Positions 1-11,545 of a stretch of 64,000 nt of DNA are shown here, piece by piece. Both the position numbers and the translations under genes were made by a program. The notes under the pieces were generated by a model, which made no database searches, had not been told where the DNA came from, and saw only the letters and a list, made by a program, of their open reading frames with translations. This DNA comes from Rhinopithecus roxellana (Eukaryota; Chordata; Mammalia; Primates; Cercopithecidae), in the NCBI RefSeq assembly GCF_007565055.1, contig NC_044567.1, positions 48,260,260-48,324,259 on the forward strand, in the 5' to 3' direction. Within the stretch, counting starts at the first letter, position 1. Each line of letters begins with the position of its first letter.

Positions 1-1000
1 GGCAGCCTCATGCCTTTGCAGCTCTGAGGGTCTGTGACGCATCAGCCTCTTGTCACATGGCCCTGCCCACATGTGGTGCCCAGGACAGGACCTTAGGGAC
101 AGGGAGACAGGTTGGAGCTCGACCTTGGCTCTAGACCAGATGGATTCCACCCCTGAGGTCTGCAGCCACAGGGCTGGTCCAAGATGGGAGTGGGGATCCA
201 CTGTCTCTCATACAGTGACAGGAGCCTGATGTCCCTTCCTAGGGACAAGCTCTGCAGGGGACAGGCCAGTGTGAGCTGGGCGGTGGGAAGGGTCCAGCAC
301 TGCTGCTTCTGGAGGTTCCCTGCCTGCCATTCCTGATGCTGTCTGCAGTGGTGGATGCAGGGTTTAGTTGTCCTCACCGATGGCATGACCCTTGGGGGAC
401 ATACCCTGGCCAGGGGTCCGGTCCTCTAACTTGTCACAGGGCCCATCTTGGGCCCTTCTGTACACCCCAGAAGGTCAGCCTGGTGGAGGGGCTGTTGCCA
501 GTGAGACGTACCCCAGACCAAAATACCAACCAGGCTGTCACTGGGGTGCTCACGTCTACGTGCCCCTGGCCCTGTCCCAGGTCTGGGGCAGACTTCAGGC
601 CACTGGCCAGGATGTGCCTATTTTGGGAGTCAAGATGCCCAATAAGCTGAATTATTAATCAGAGGGGTGGCCGGGACGGATTAGTACAAAAAGAAGAAGG
701 GAGGCCTGAGTGCTTCCAGCCAGGTGTGGCTGCAGGGACTGGTGGGGGCGGTCCCTCCCTGTGCTGCCCTGAGTGCCCCACCTTCTGACTGCCAGGCCTG
801 CTCCTTCATGGCATGTGTGACCGGCACCCCCTCTAAATATGTGGTGTCCCTGTTCATCTCTCTGAAAGCTACTGACCCACACGCCCTCGGTGGGCATGCC
901 AGTGACTCAGGGTCTTAGGGCCCAGGGCCCCCCATGCCACAGCCAGGGTTGGGGTGAAATAGTGCAGTCCCCAAGAGCTTGCCCCTTGCGCTGTCCTCAG
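1..1000 (+). other. RAB11FIP4: Intron of RAB11FIP4 (3' part)
   Basis: This is intronic sequence running to the acceptor 'ctgtcctcag' that ends at 1000. I recognise no exon, RNA gene or interspersed repeat in it. The short open frames lack splice and codon support and are treated as chance. Confidence 0.7.
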
Positions 1001-1141
1001 GGTGCATGAGCTGGAGGAGATGGTGAAGGATCAGGAGACCACAGCCGAGCAGGCGCTGGAGGAGGAGGCACGGCGCCACCGCGAGGCCTACAGCAAGCTG
1101 GAGAGGGAGAAGGCTACTGAGGTGGAGCTGCTCAATGCCAG
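1001..1141 (+). CDS. RAB11FIP4: RAB11FIP4 coding exon (first in window), coiled-coil segment
   Basis: RAB11FIP4 (Rab11-FIP4, a class II FIP) is an effector of Rab11 and Arf GTPases on recycling endosomes, with roles in cargo recycling and cytokinesis (family knowledge). Six exons here join in frame to give its last 259 residues, about 379-637 if the full protein is 637 aa as I recall. This exon follows 'ctgtcctcag' and ends at donor gtgggc. It completes one codon, adds 46 more (VHELEEMVKDQETTAEQ...) and leaves two bases (AG) that the next exon completes as Arg. The residues are charged heptads typical of the long coiled coil. The N-terminal EF-hand half lies upstream, outside the window. RAB11FIP3 is the close paralogue, but the later segment 'YEAKNLFAAQTKAQSLAAEI' fits FIP4. 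Confidence 0.93.
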
Positions 1142-1204
1142 GTGGGCCCCTCCACCGAGCCCCCTCCCTCAGAGGGATCCCCTGCCCTGGGGCAGCCCTG
1201 AGGG

Positions 1205-1262
1205 ATAGGCGCTATCCCCATTTTATAGATGGGAAGCTGAGGCTGAGGGGCAGCTTCTTGAA
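1205..1262 (-). repeat. MIR fragment
   Basis: The segment 'atccccattttatagatgggaagctgaggctgag' resembles the reverse complement of the MIR 3' half. It is short and diverged. Confidence 0.45.
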
Positions 1263-2564
1263 CCTTCCCAGTAGTAACAGTTCCACTTTCATACCACGAG
1301 AAACACAGAGGCATATGTTCTTCAGAAAGTTCGCTAAAGAATGTTCCCAGGAGCGTGGCACACATTTGGTAATGCGAACTACACATATGTCTGTCAATGA
1401 GAAAAGGGCCTGGGCTGGGTCTCATGTCCAGGCCTAGAGCGCCCCCTGCTGTCAGGTTCTCCCCTGACCCGTGGGGGACTGAGCCAGAGCCCCAGGGGCA
1501 AGGTAAATGGAAAACCCAGCTCCTGTTCCTTGCGTGTACCTGTGGCTTCACCATTGGAACGTGAGGCAGGCAGGACGAGGAGCAGCCCGGGGCCAGGGAT
1601 CTGGGTTTGTCTCCCGTTAGCTCCATGGCCTTGGACGTATTGGGTCACCTGCCCCACAGAGCGGCTGTGTGGGTGGGTGAGCTGATGTAAGTCCAGACCC
1701 TTCCCATAGGTGAGGGCTATGATGATGCCTCTGTGATGAAGCCCCTTTGCAGCCCTTGTCCGAGGCCGAGGAGGTCGCCTGGGCTTCTGACAGAGAGGAC
1801 AACTGCCCGAGCACTCCTCAGACCCCCTGAAGCCCCAGTCTCCATGCTGAGGCTTCCCAGAGTTGCCGAGCCCCACGTGGTGGCTGGTGGGCTGCTGAGC
1901 AAATGACTGGGAGTTGGGCTCTCAGGCAGGTACCTCCCTGCCCCTGTGTCCCTGCCCCTGTGCAGTTTGGTGAGGAGACTTCCCAACTCCCTGGTATCTG
2001 AGACCTGCTTTGCTAAGTTACCCACCAGGGGTTCATTTTACATTTTGACTCTGTTCTAGAAGCTGCTGTTTTGCATCTGTTTCTGGAGGCTGGTGCCTGG
2101 TTAAGGGTGACTGCTCTCGCTCAGCCCGCCTCTGGCAGCTGGCCCAAGAGAGGTGGCTAGGACACGGGAGGTGGTAAAAGACAGTGTGAACCTGAGCCAC
2201 AGGACAAAGCACAGAAAGCCAGCTCTTGGGAACTATCTCCTAACATGTGCCCCTCGCACAGCTCCAGGGGTGCCATTCATGTAAAATATCCGAGTGGTGT
2301 TCCCAGAGTCCTGCCATATGCTTGGTTCCCTACCACTTCCACCAGCTCAGGGCCACTTGTGGGTGGTGGGGCTGAATTCCTCTCTGGAGGCCCAGAGGGC
2401 AGTGGAGGCCCAGAAGCCATCCTTCCAGGAAAGAGGATGTGATGGGAAGGTGGTAGGTTCAGAACAAGATGGTCTGCAGGAATCGGTGCCAGAAGTGACC
2501 CTGCTCGGTTCTGGTGCCACCGACAGCCCAACTCACCTGCACCTGTTCTCGGACCATTTAAAAG
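1263..2564. other. RAB11FIP4 intron, no recognised element
   Basis: Moderately GC-rich intronic sequence. I see no exon, RNA gene or familiar repeat. Confidence 0.5.
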
Positions 2565-2572
2565 CGACCTGA

Positions 2573-2848
2573 GACTGGGCACAGTGGCTCACGCCTGTAA
2601 TCCCAACACTTTGGGAGGCCGAGGCAGGTGGATCATGAGGTCAGGAGATCGAGACCATCCTGGCCAACATGGTGAAACCCTGTCTCTACTAAAAATACAA
2701 AAATTAGCCAGGCATGGTGGTGCGTGCCTATAGTCCCAGCCGCTCAGGAGGCTGAGGCAGGAGGATCGCTTGAACCTGGGAGGCAGAGGTTGCCGTGAGC
2801 TGAGATCACACCACTGAGACTCCATCTCAAAACAAACAAACAAAAAAC
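2573..2848 (+). repeat. Alu (S/Y-like)
   Basis: A nearly full-length Alu whose right arm has lost the segment between 'ccactg' and 'agactcc'. An 8-bp target-site duplication CGACCTGA flanks it (2565-2572 and 2849-2856). Confidence 0.92.
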
Positions 2849-3184
2849 CGACCTGAACACCCAGGTTCTGTCTTCTTGTGGAATTCCTGTGTGAATGCTG
2901 ACACAGAGGATTATTACTGTCAGAGCCCATACCTGTGGTCATCAGAGGCAGGTGCAGTGAGCGCTCAGAGAAGAGCCCTGGATGAGATGCTGTTGGTGGG
3001 GAATGAAAAGCCAGTGTGATCACTGCCTTCCAGTTACAGAGTCTAACAGGAGGGCCCAGTCGCAGAAGCCACAAGAGGACTGTTTCTCCATCGAGCAGAA
3101 AAACATCCCCATGTTGTCTGAGGATCTAAAGGATGCATACAAACAGAATCTGCGTTCCAACTCTCTAATGAATGTTTCCACTTA

Positions 3185-3566
<382 letters not shown>

Positions 3567-3728
3567 TCACGGCTAAATTGTCTTTGACATAATAATCATA
3601 TTCTTTCTCTCAGTTGGTTTCTGGTATCTTCCCTCTTGGAGGAAGCAGAGAATCACTGCAGACTGGCAGGCCCTTATCAGATAGTCTCCATTCCAGGTTT
3701 CTGAGATTTGTCTTTCTCCTTTCGCCAG

Positions 3729-3810
3729 GGTGCAGCAGTTGGAGGAAGAAAATACAGAGCTTAGAACAACAGTGACTCGGCTCAAGTCTCAAACAGAGAA
3801 ACTGGACGAG
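3729..3810 (+). CDS. RAB11FIP4: RAB11FIP4 coding exon, coiled coil
   Basis: The acceptor is 'ctttcgccag' and the donor is gtgagt. The first base completes the Arg codon split with the previous exon. The 27 codons that follow (VQQLEEENTELRTTVTRLKS...) end in phase 0. The pattern is uninterrupted coiled-coil heptads with no Pro or Gly. Confidence 0.93.
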
Positions 3811-4309
3811 GTGAGTAGCAGATCCAGGCTTGGGGCCAAACTCCCAGAGGGGCAGGGCTGGCCATCGGGGGCCTTTAGTTTATTGCTTCTGAACTTCTAA
3901 ACAAATGCCCTACCCCCTAAGAAATGCAAAAAAAAGTGAATAACAACTTGTGTTTCTGTATTTCTGATTTTCCAAGTTTTCCACAGCGAATGTATTTATT
4001 ACTTTATACAATGGAGAAGAATTACAGTTTTAGAAAGAGGTTAGCTTCTATTTGGGCTAATACCTTCAATTCAGGTTGCATCTAGTATTGTTGAAGGACT
4101 TCAGAGGGCTGAGGTTTTTAGTTGTGTTTCTAGAATCATCGGGGCTCTGGCCGTTTCTGTAAGCCAAGACTCAGGGCTGCGTCTGAGGGAGCTGGTTTCA
4201 CTGTGCATCTGCCTCGTGAAGATGTCTGACCAGACCCCAGGGATACCCCTGGACATAGTGAGCCCCTCTCTGGAAACTCTCCTTCCCTGACCGGGTTTCC
4301 CTGCTCCAG

Positions 4310-4447
4310 GAGCGGCAGCGCATGTCCGACCGTCTGGAGGACACCAGCCTGCGACTCAAAGATGAGATGGACCTGTACAAGCGCATGATGGACAAGCTAC
4401 GGCAGAACCGCCTCGAGTTCCAGAAGGAGCGGGAGGCGACGCAGGAG
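4310..4447 (+). CDS. RAB11FIP4: RAB11FIP4 coding exon, coiled coil
   Basis: This is a 46-codon, phase 0-0 exon between acceptor 'ccctgctccag' and donor gtgggt. It encodes ERQRMSDRLEDTSLRLKDEM and continues to ...REATQE, a highly charged helical stretch of the coiled coil. The intron that follows is only 76 bp. Confidence 0.93.
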
Positions 4448-4523
4448 GTGGGTCCCAGGCCAGCAGGCACCAGGGCTCCTTCCAGCGTCCCTGCTCCTGC
4501 CAACCTGCCTCTCTCCCTTGCAG

Positions 4524-4682
4524 CTCATCGAGGACTTGCGGAAGGAGCTGGAGCACCTGCAGATGTACAAGCTGGACTGCGAGCGGCCAGGAAGGGGCCG
4601 CAGTGCCTCCTCTGGCCTAGGCGAGTTCAATGCCAGGGCCCGCGAGGTGGAGCTCGAGCACGAGGTCAAGCGGCTCAAGCAG
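4524..4682 (+). CDS. RAB11FIP4: RAB11FIP4 coding exon, coiled coil with Gly/Ser break
   Basis: A 53-codon exon after acceptor 'ctctcccttgcag', ending at donor gtggtt. It starts LIEDLRKELEHLQMYKLDCE. A short Gly/Ser/Arg-rich break (RPGRGRSASSGLGEF) interrupts the coiled coil, which then resumes with AREVELEHEVKRLKQ. RAB11FIP3 also has a break at this position. Confidence 0.93.
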
Positions 4683-5003
4683 GTGGTTCTAGCAGTCTCT
4701 GTGTCCAGTGGGGCGGGGTGGCTGGGTCCACCGCCTGGGTTTCCTATGCAGGATCTGTGACAGGGGAGCCCAGAGCTGTAGCGGCACTGCCTGTCTGCTT
4801 CTCAGCAACCTGTTTGTCAGGGCTGGCTGTCCCATTTCACAGTCAGGAAAATCGATCCGCAGATCTCCCCCTTATATCCATATAAAGAAATAGACACTGC
4901 TGTTTGCCTTGGTGCTCAGGGTGGAGGATGAGACTATACCCAGCTGCAGTATAGTGCCCGCTGGCATTGGATTCTCCCAGAAGTAGACCCTGAGGCTAAG
5001 GTT

Positions 5004-5180
5004 CCTTTTTTTTTTTTTTTTTTTTTAAAGAGACAGTGTCGTCTTGCTCTGATACCCAGGCTGGAGTGCTTTGGCACAGTCATCGCTCACTGCAGCCTTG
5101 AATTCCTGGGCTCAGGTGATCTTCCTGCCTCAGTCTCCCACGTAGCTAGGACTACAGGCACCCACCACCATGCCCAGCCA
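5004..5180 (-). repeat. Alu left-arm fragment (J-like)
   Basis: A poly-T run (5008-5028) is followed by an inverted, diverged Alu segment ending 'caccatgcccagcc'. It directly abuts a second inverted Alu. Confidence 0.8.
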
Positions 5181-5186
5181 GTGTTG

Positions 5187-5482
5187 TTTTTGTTTTTTGA
5201 GGCAGGGTCTCACTATGTTGCCCAGGCTGGAGGGCAGTAGTGTGATCACAGCTCACTGCGGCCTCAAATTCCTGGGCTCAAGCAGTTCTCCTGCCTCAGC
5301 CTCTCGAGCAGTTAGGACTACAGGAGAGCGCTACCACACCTGGCTAATTTATTTATTTATGTAATTTGTAGAGATGGGGTCTCCCTATATTGCCCAGGCT
5401 TGAACTCCTGGGCTCAAGGGATCCTCCCACCCTTAGCCTCTGAAAGTGTTGGGATTACAGGAATGAGCCACTGTGCCTAGCC
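5187..5482 (-). repeat. Alu (J-like)
   Basis: Inverted, diverged Alu from 'ttttttgaggcagggtctcac' to 'gagccactgtgcctagcc'. It contains a short ATTT expansion in its central linker. Confidence 0.88.
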
Positions 5483-6258
5483 AGAAGATTGCATTTCAAG
5501 GAGTGCTGCCTTAGCTAAAGACCGTTGGGTGGGGGAGTGGATCAGGAGGAGGCAGTGGCCAGGTGGTGCTGGTTGAAGTGTCAGCTCTGCCTGACCCTGC
5601 AGGTGGAAGAGCCTGCAGCATAAATTATCCTTCTGAGTTTGTTCCACTGGGGACAAAGGGGCTGATGGCTGTGCTCTCACAGAAGTCCTAAAACCCCAGC
5701 CCTTCTCCTAGTCTAGGGGTGGGGCACCCAGGGTCCCAGGTGTGAGCATTAGGGCTCTTTAGGCAAAAGCTGGCACGTGAGAGTGGTGATGGGATCTGGG
5801 TGGGTCTGCCTGGGACAACTCCAGCCAAGCAGGATTCAGAGCATGGCTGCCGGGGAGCCAAGGAAATGAGATGGCCGGCCTCCCCAGAGAGCCCAGAGCA
5901 TCACTTCCTTCGGCAAGGGCCAGTGTTGGAGGCCGGGCTGCTGGGTGGGTGGTGTCCCTACGCAGGGCCCAGGGAGGAAGGGGTGGCCAGGAGCCTTGGC
6001 TGCTCTGAGCAGGGCTATAACTCCTCCACAAACCCTGTGCACTCCCAGGACGCCGGGCCCCTGGACCAGGACCCAGCCCTCTTACCCCCCAGCACCTGGC
6101 AAAGGCTGCAACATCTATGGCCCCTTGAACTGGCCGTGATGCATACCTGTGGGAATGGCACTGGCGATGGGCGGGGACAGGTGGATGTGGAGAAGTGGGT
6201 TCCAGTGGGCTGTGGATGCCTCTTGGGGTTGACGTCGCCTTCGTCCTTCTCTCTGTAG
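5483..6258 (+). other. RAB11FIP4 intron, no recognised element
   Basis: Unique-looking intronic sequence leading to the acceptor 'ctctctgtag' at 6249-6258. I recognise no exon or repeat. Confidence 0.55.
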
Positions 6259-6402
6259 GAGAATTATAAGCTGCGGGATCAGAACGATGACTTGAATGGG
6301 CAGATCTTGAGCCTCAGCCTCTACGAAGCAAAAAACCTCTTTGCCGCCCAGACTAAAGCCCAGTCTCTGGCTGCGGAGATAGACACTGCCTCGCGTGATG
6401 AG
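6259..6402 (+). CDS. RAB11FIP4: RAB11FIP4 coding exon, coiled coil approaching RBD
   Basis: A 48-codon, phase 0-0 exon with donor gtaacc. It begins ENYKLRDQNDDLNGQILSLS and ends ...AEIDTASRDE. The motif 'DLNGQI' followed by 'SLAAEI...SRDE' is shared by class II FIPs. The segment YEAKNLFAAQTKAQ separates FIP4 from FIP3. Confidence 0.95.
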
Positions 6403-6754
6403 GTAACCACATCACTGGCTCTTGCTTTGGGGCCTGGCCGCTCCTCTGTAATTCCTTCTCCCAGCCCCCACCTGCCCAGCGTGAGAAAACCAGGCCAGGG
6501 TTTGGCAGGGAGTCCCATCTACAACACCCCACATGACAGAGGGCAAAGCCGTGAGCAGGGGAGGGGGCTGCTGGAGAGGTCAAGTCGGCTCTGAGTTCTG
6601 CCTGTGCTGGAAGGAGTGCAGGTTTGGTTCCGAGTGCCGTGTGAGTCTTAGGTCTGCCAGAAAAGTGCCAACATAGCCAGCTGAGTGGATCAAGCCGTGA
6701 CTCTGGGTTAGGCTATCACTCCCACTCTTCCCAACCCAGAGGGAGAGGACATTA

Positions 6755-6900
6755 GCATTTCTCCAGCACCTGCTTCTTCTGTGATGTGTTTTCACTTAAC
6801 CTCCTGATGACTCTGAGGCTTTAGGAACAGCTCCACATTCCAAGCTGGGAAGGTGGAACCCAGGACCACCCAGCTAGGGAGGGAGAGGGATCCAGCTGTC
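6755..6900 (-). repeat. MIR fragment
   Basis: 'cacttaacctcctgatgactctgagg' followed by 'ggaacccaggaccacccagct' resembles an inverted MIR core. It is diverged. Confidence 0.45.
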
Positions 6901-7267
6901 TCCAGAGCCAAAGCCTACCCTTCCTGCCACACCAGAGTATGCTTATGAAAGGCCGGGCCTCCAGAATGCCCTGGCTGCATTTGAACAGGAATTGTTAGAC
7001 ACTCTGTCACTGAGCCTTACCCTCTGCCTGGGACATGGGGCGATGAACTGACCTCTGTCCTCAAGGAGCTCCCAGGTGAGCTGGGCCCCAGCCCCAGGGC
7101 AGAGGCAGCATGTCAGCAATGTCCGAAAGAACACTGTCCTGGAGGAGAGCAGTGTGGGGCTGGGGGTGGGGAGAGGTGTTCCAGGCAGGAGACAGCTCCC
7201 CTTTGGAGTCTTAGGGGCCCTGGGACTTTGTCAGTCTTGATTTTAAATGACTTTGGCCAGTGTTCTC

Positions 7268-7380
7268 TACTTTTATGAAAGATTACCCATACCTGGGCCC
7301 ACTCTACAAACTGATCACATTGGAATCTCTGGGGGTGGGGCCTGGGCACCTGCATAGGTAATACTAGGAGCTGAGCCACT
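7268..7380. repeat. MER5A-like DNA transposon remnant
   Basis: 'cacattggaatctctgggggtggggcctgggcacctgcata' matches the centre of MER5A (hAT-Charlie) as I remember it. Confidence 0.55.
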
Positions 7381-7553
7381 TCGACACTCGTCCTGGCATC
7401 CAAATGCTGCGGCTGTCCTGGGGCCCGCCTTGCCCAGGGTCTCCTGATGCCCTCTGTCGTCAGGCACTGGCCTGCGACAAGCCTGGGAATCTGGACTCTG
7501 CCTGCACCCCATCCCAGGCCCAGCCACTGACCTATCTTTCCCATTTCCTTCAG

Positions 7554-7670
7554 CTAATGGAAGCCCTCAAGGAGCAGGAGGAGATCAACTTCCGGCTGAG
7601 GCAGTACATGGACAAGATTATCCTCGCCATCCTGGACCACAACCCCTCCATCCTCGAGATAAAACGCTAA
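7554..7670 (+). CDS. RAB11FIP4: RAB11FIP4 terminal coding exon, Rab11-binding domain
   Basis: The acceptor 'ccatttccttcag' is followed by 38 codons and the stop TAA at 7668-7670. The exon encodes LMEALKEQEEINFRLRQ and then YMDKIILAILDHNPSILEI. This is the FIP Rab11-binding domain: the Tyr-x-Asp, the alternating Ile/Leu face and the Pro-x-x-Leu-Glu are the family contacts that make FIP dimers bind two Rab11-GTP molecules. The last residue is Arg (CGC); I recall His in human FIP4, which would be one base change, but this is from memory. Confidence 0.95.
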   Translation, partial: LMEALKEQEEINFRLRQYMDKIILAILDHNPSILEIKR

Positions 7671-10106
7671 GGCACGGGGCTGGCTGCGGAGCAGCCTTAG
7701 GACCCTAGAACCAAGGGGCAGGCCCTGCCCAAGGATGCAGGCCTAAGCCGGGCCTCACACTCACACTGTAAATGTCTCTCTGGCCACCATGCGTTACGTG
7801 TACCTGTGTATGTATGTGGGGAGGCTGTGCACACGAGCGAGGGGTGAGTGGCCGTGGCTGTGGGCAGCATCCACACGGTTAGCCGTGCATGCACTTTGTG
7901 GCCCCTTTGCAAGGGGCGGAGGGTACTGGAAGTGGGAGGGGGCAAGGTCTGCTATCAGGAGTTACTGTAAAAACAAGAACTGGAAGCTCGTGTTTCTGGT
8001 ACTGGGTAAAATGATTCTACCTCTGGGGATAAGGATCCACATTCGCTCTAGTACGATGGGCTCTTTCACCCCACTCCTAGTCCCCTGGGTGTGGGAGCAA
8101 AATTGTGATCTTTCCTAGGAATTCGAATGCCCCATATTTGTGTCCTCGCCAGCTCTTTGGCCACCCTTCAAGCCCCGGTGTTCAAGCTCAGAGAGGATGA
8201 AGGGGCATCTGGAGGGTCCACGAGATGGGGCCCTCACCAAACGCCTTGGCCGCCGGCCGGCAGCCCTCTGTGATGTGTGTGCAGAGTGAACAGAGGACTC
8301 AGGTTTCAGAGGAGCTAGTGCAGAGCACCCTCATCCTGTAGAGTTCAAACACTCCCCATCCGTGCTACCTACCTCCCCGTTTCTGTTTTGGTTTTAAGAC
8401 AATGAAGCAGCATTCACTGGGTGTAACATGAAGGGATAAAAACGAAGGAGAAAGAGAGTTTGGGATGGGATGTCTAAGGCAGGAGTTGACATCAAGCAAC
8501 CAAAGAAATGAGTTTTGGGGAGGAACACAACTCCCATCCCAGTTTCCTTCCCATGGCTGCATGTTAAGATGGATGCATGGAGAGACCATCTGCCTGGCTT
8601 CCTGTCTTCATTCTCCACGCAGCCTGGTGATGGCAGGCCTGGGTTTGGATTTCAGAATCTGAGCTCCGGGCTCCACTCATGTGGCAGCAAGACTGCTTCA
8701 TTCCAGCGTTTAGAAACACACGTGTATTTGGTTCTCAGTCATGGGAGCACTTGCTGCACTGGTGGGAGGTGGTTGGGAAAGTTGCAGGAAAACCTTAGTC
8801 TTCCATCCTTCCGATCCATGGTGGAAATTCACGCCATGGATTTTTAATGGATCTTTTGTTCTAGGCAGCTGGGAATAGACATGGTACTTACCTTAGAGTT
8901 TTCCAATTTATCTCAATTTTATATGGCTTGTGATTCATTTTCTTAATCCAAATATATATAAACGTGTGTGGTCTTATTTTCCCCCCTGCAGTTTCTTGTT
9001 TTCTTCAGCACATCTTATAGTATGAGAAGGAAGGTTTGGGCATGTTGGGAAGGACAGTGGAGGGGGAGACGCAGAAAGAGAGGGCACTGACAGTGAGGAG
9101 AGGGGATCTGGGGACTTGGGTGTGACCCCTTCATGACAAAGACAGGGCTGTGGCCAGGACCAACCTTCAGTTCCATTCCAATCAGCCTTTGCATTTGTTG
9201 GATCTCGTGGCTTCATTTGAATCCTATGTTGGGGATTAGTTTCATGCTGCAAATAATGGGGTTGCATTGGTCTGATCCAAGACTTTGGAGCCACCCACAC
9301 CGGGAAGACTAGGCTAGGCAGTCGGTCTTCTGGAGTTTCTCAGCCCCTTAGGACGCGGGTCTCCTTGGGCTCCCCCAAGAGTCTGCAAAGAGGCAGTGGA
9401 AGAAGGCATGAGGAGAGGGTCTCTTGAGAATTTGCCAATAGGAAGCAATGGCCATGGCTGAAAGGAACAAGACAGATCCTGACATAGCTTTGGCCTGGGT
9501 GTTAGGTCGAAGGAGTACTGGTGCGTGGGGGCCTTGCCCCAGGGTTGAGTATTTTATATGTAAAATGTTATCTACTCTTTGGCTGCACTGGAATTTCAGA
9601 GAAGGCTGCAGAGGCATGGGTTCCACAGCCTGAGTCACAACGTGGGAAGGAATCTGCCATGGGAAAGGCGGGTGGAAGGAAGCAGCTGGCAGCCTGGGGT
9701 GTGCTTCAGGCTCCTCCCTCTAGGGGGCGCCGTGGGAACAGGCTCCAGGAGGCGGCTGGAGTCCAAAAGGCCCCCGGGACCTGGTGCAGTGCCAGAGGGG
9801 CCTCTGGAACAGGGCTGGCTTTTAAATGGGGGGCTGAATTCCAGCTCACACACACCTCAAGTCCAACCTTACTTTCTTCAGCCAGAATACATTTCTTGTA
9901 AAACCTGGCCTACCTGCTTGGCTTTTAAAGATCGCATATGTTTGTAAAAATATTCTTCTGGGCTCAAAAGCTAGCTTGAGGGGGCAGATGCCCCAAGGGT
10001 CCCAGCTCCACAGCCCCTGGCAGGTCCCAGAGCCCTTGGTGGTAGGGATGGAGCTTGATCTTTGTTTCTGCCTTTACACCTCAGTAGTGGGGCTGCAAGG
10101 TAGTAG

Positions 10107-10324
10107 ACAGGATGCCTAGTTAAGTTTGAATTTCAGATAGACAAATAATTTTAGAATGAACATCTGTACTTCAGATAGACAAATAATTTTAGAATGAACA
10201 TCTGTACTTCAGACAGACAAATAATTTTAGAATGAACATCTGTACTTCAGATAGACAAATAATTTTAGAATGAACATCTGTACTTCAGATAGACAAATAA
10301 TTTTAGAATGAACATCTGTACTTG
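10107..10324 (+). repeat. 5-copy, 38-bp minisatellite with its ancestral repeat flank
   Basis: The unit begins 'agatagacaaataatttta' and ends 'gaacatctgtacttc'. Copies start at 10135, 10173, 10211, 10249 and 10287. The only differences are a t-to-c change in copy 3 (agaCagac) and the last base of copy 5. The flank 'caggatgcctagttaag...tttcag' (10109-10134) resembles sequence at 15628-15655. The array therefore seems to have expanded from part of an old dispersed repeat, and the near-identity suggests recent expansion. Confidence 0.95.
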
Positions 10325-10333
10325 GGACAGATG

Positions 10334-10619
<286 letters not shown>

Positions 10620-10689
10620 AGGACATATTTGAAATGCGGAGATTTGAAAAATTCTGATGATGAGACTGAGTCCTTAGACATTCCAGTTT

Positions 10690-10765
10690 AATTGTTGTGG
10701 GTGTGACCCAGGCATGGAATTTTGTAAAGAGCTGCTCAGGTAATTCCAATTTAATTGCATGTCCT
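10690..10765. repeat. MER5-like remnant
   Basis: 'gtgacccaggcatggaattttgtaaagagctgctcaggtaattcc' matches part of the MER5A consensus as recalled. Confidence 0.45.
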
Positions 10766-10947
10766 ACTTGGGTTTTTTGTTTGTTTGTTTGTTTTTATTG
10801 TTTTTGCTAAACCTGGCAACCCTACCGAGTAGGGATTAGCAGTAACTTATCTGAAATCTAGAGGTGTTTTTTGGGTGGGGCGAGGGTTTCTGTAGTAGAC
10901 TCAGACTTTACATGGCCCTGAGCTGCCCTGGTGGTCAGGTGGAAGTC

Positions 10948-11036
10948 AGGCAAAATGAACTGAACCAGGAGTGAGCTTTGTATACATTATCTACTAGAAA
11001 ATGAAGTGCCTCCTGGTTCAGCAAGTCCCTGTGCGG
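10948..11036 (+). ncRNA. MIR4724: MIR4724-like microRNA hairpin
   Basis: The arms CTGAACCAGGAG (10960-10971) and CTCCTGGTTCAG (11010-11021) pair perfectly over 12 bp, and pairing extends imperfectly on both sides around a loop of about 38 nt. By recall of human mir-4724, the 5p product would be 10958-10980 and the 3p product 11006-11026. The 5p arm differs from human near its 3' end (ctttg where I recall cttcg). The 3p arm differs at about three places, including two in or next to the seed. It lies in the RAB11FIP4 3' UTR on the sense strand, so Drosha processing would cut the host mRNA. The hairpin is seen in the sequence; the identity rests on memory, and expression is unknown. Confidence 0.8.
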
Positions 11037-11202
11037 TGAGAGGCTTTAAGAAAGTTCTAGTAAAAATGTTTTTTCTTTTAACTTTGAATTGGCCAGAGTT
11101 AATCCTAGGTCATTTTATTTTAAACTGGTAGATTTCTTTGTGAACTGTCACAGAGAAATTCCTTTTCGTGACTTTATTTCTGACCTATTTAAAACATGAA
11201 CA

Positions 11203-11341
11203 GACCAGGCACGGTGGCTCACGCCTGTAATCCTAGCACTTGGGAGGCAGTGGCAGGCGGATCGCTTGAGCTCAGGAGTCCTAAACCAGCCTGGGCAACA
11301 CAGTGATACCTTGTCTCTACCAAAAGTTAAAAATAAAAGAA
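11203..11341 (+). repeat. Alu left monomer (FLAM-like)
   Basis: 'ccaggcacggtggctcacgcctgtaatcc' continues to 'ttgtctctaccaaaagttaaaaataaaag' and stops at the end of the left monomer. Confidence 0.8.
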
Positions 11342-11361
11342 CACAAAGCTCAGGAAGCTGC

Positions 11362-11545
11362 ACGAGGGCCTGGAACAGTGGGCTTAGCTTTGGCTGTGCA
11401 TTGGAATTACCTTGGGAGATTTGTAAGCTTCTGCTGTCTGGGCTGAACCACCAGAGGTTCGGATTGAATTGGTGGGGGTGTGGTCCAGGCATCCAGATGT
11501 GCAAAGACCTCCCCAGGTGATGATATGCAGCCCGAGGTTGAGACT
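11362..11545. repeat. MER5A DNA transposon
   Basis: A nearly complete hAT-Charlie MER5A by recalled consensus. It contains 'ttggaattaccttgggaga', 'ggttcggattgaattggtggggg' and 'ccccaggtgatgatatgcag', with the terminal motif 'ggttgagactcc' at the right end. Confidence 0.75.

Noticed and set aside
10135..10324. Regular repeats suggesting a CRISPR array
   Set aside because: The copies are directly adjacent with no spacers, in a vertebrate 3' UTR. This is a minisatellite.
10150..10324. GAACATCTGTAC in each minisatellite unit as a glucocorticoid response element
   Set aside because: The half-site spacing is 2 bp instead of the required 3 bp, so it is not a proper element.
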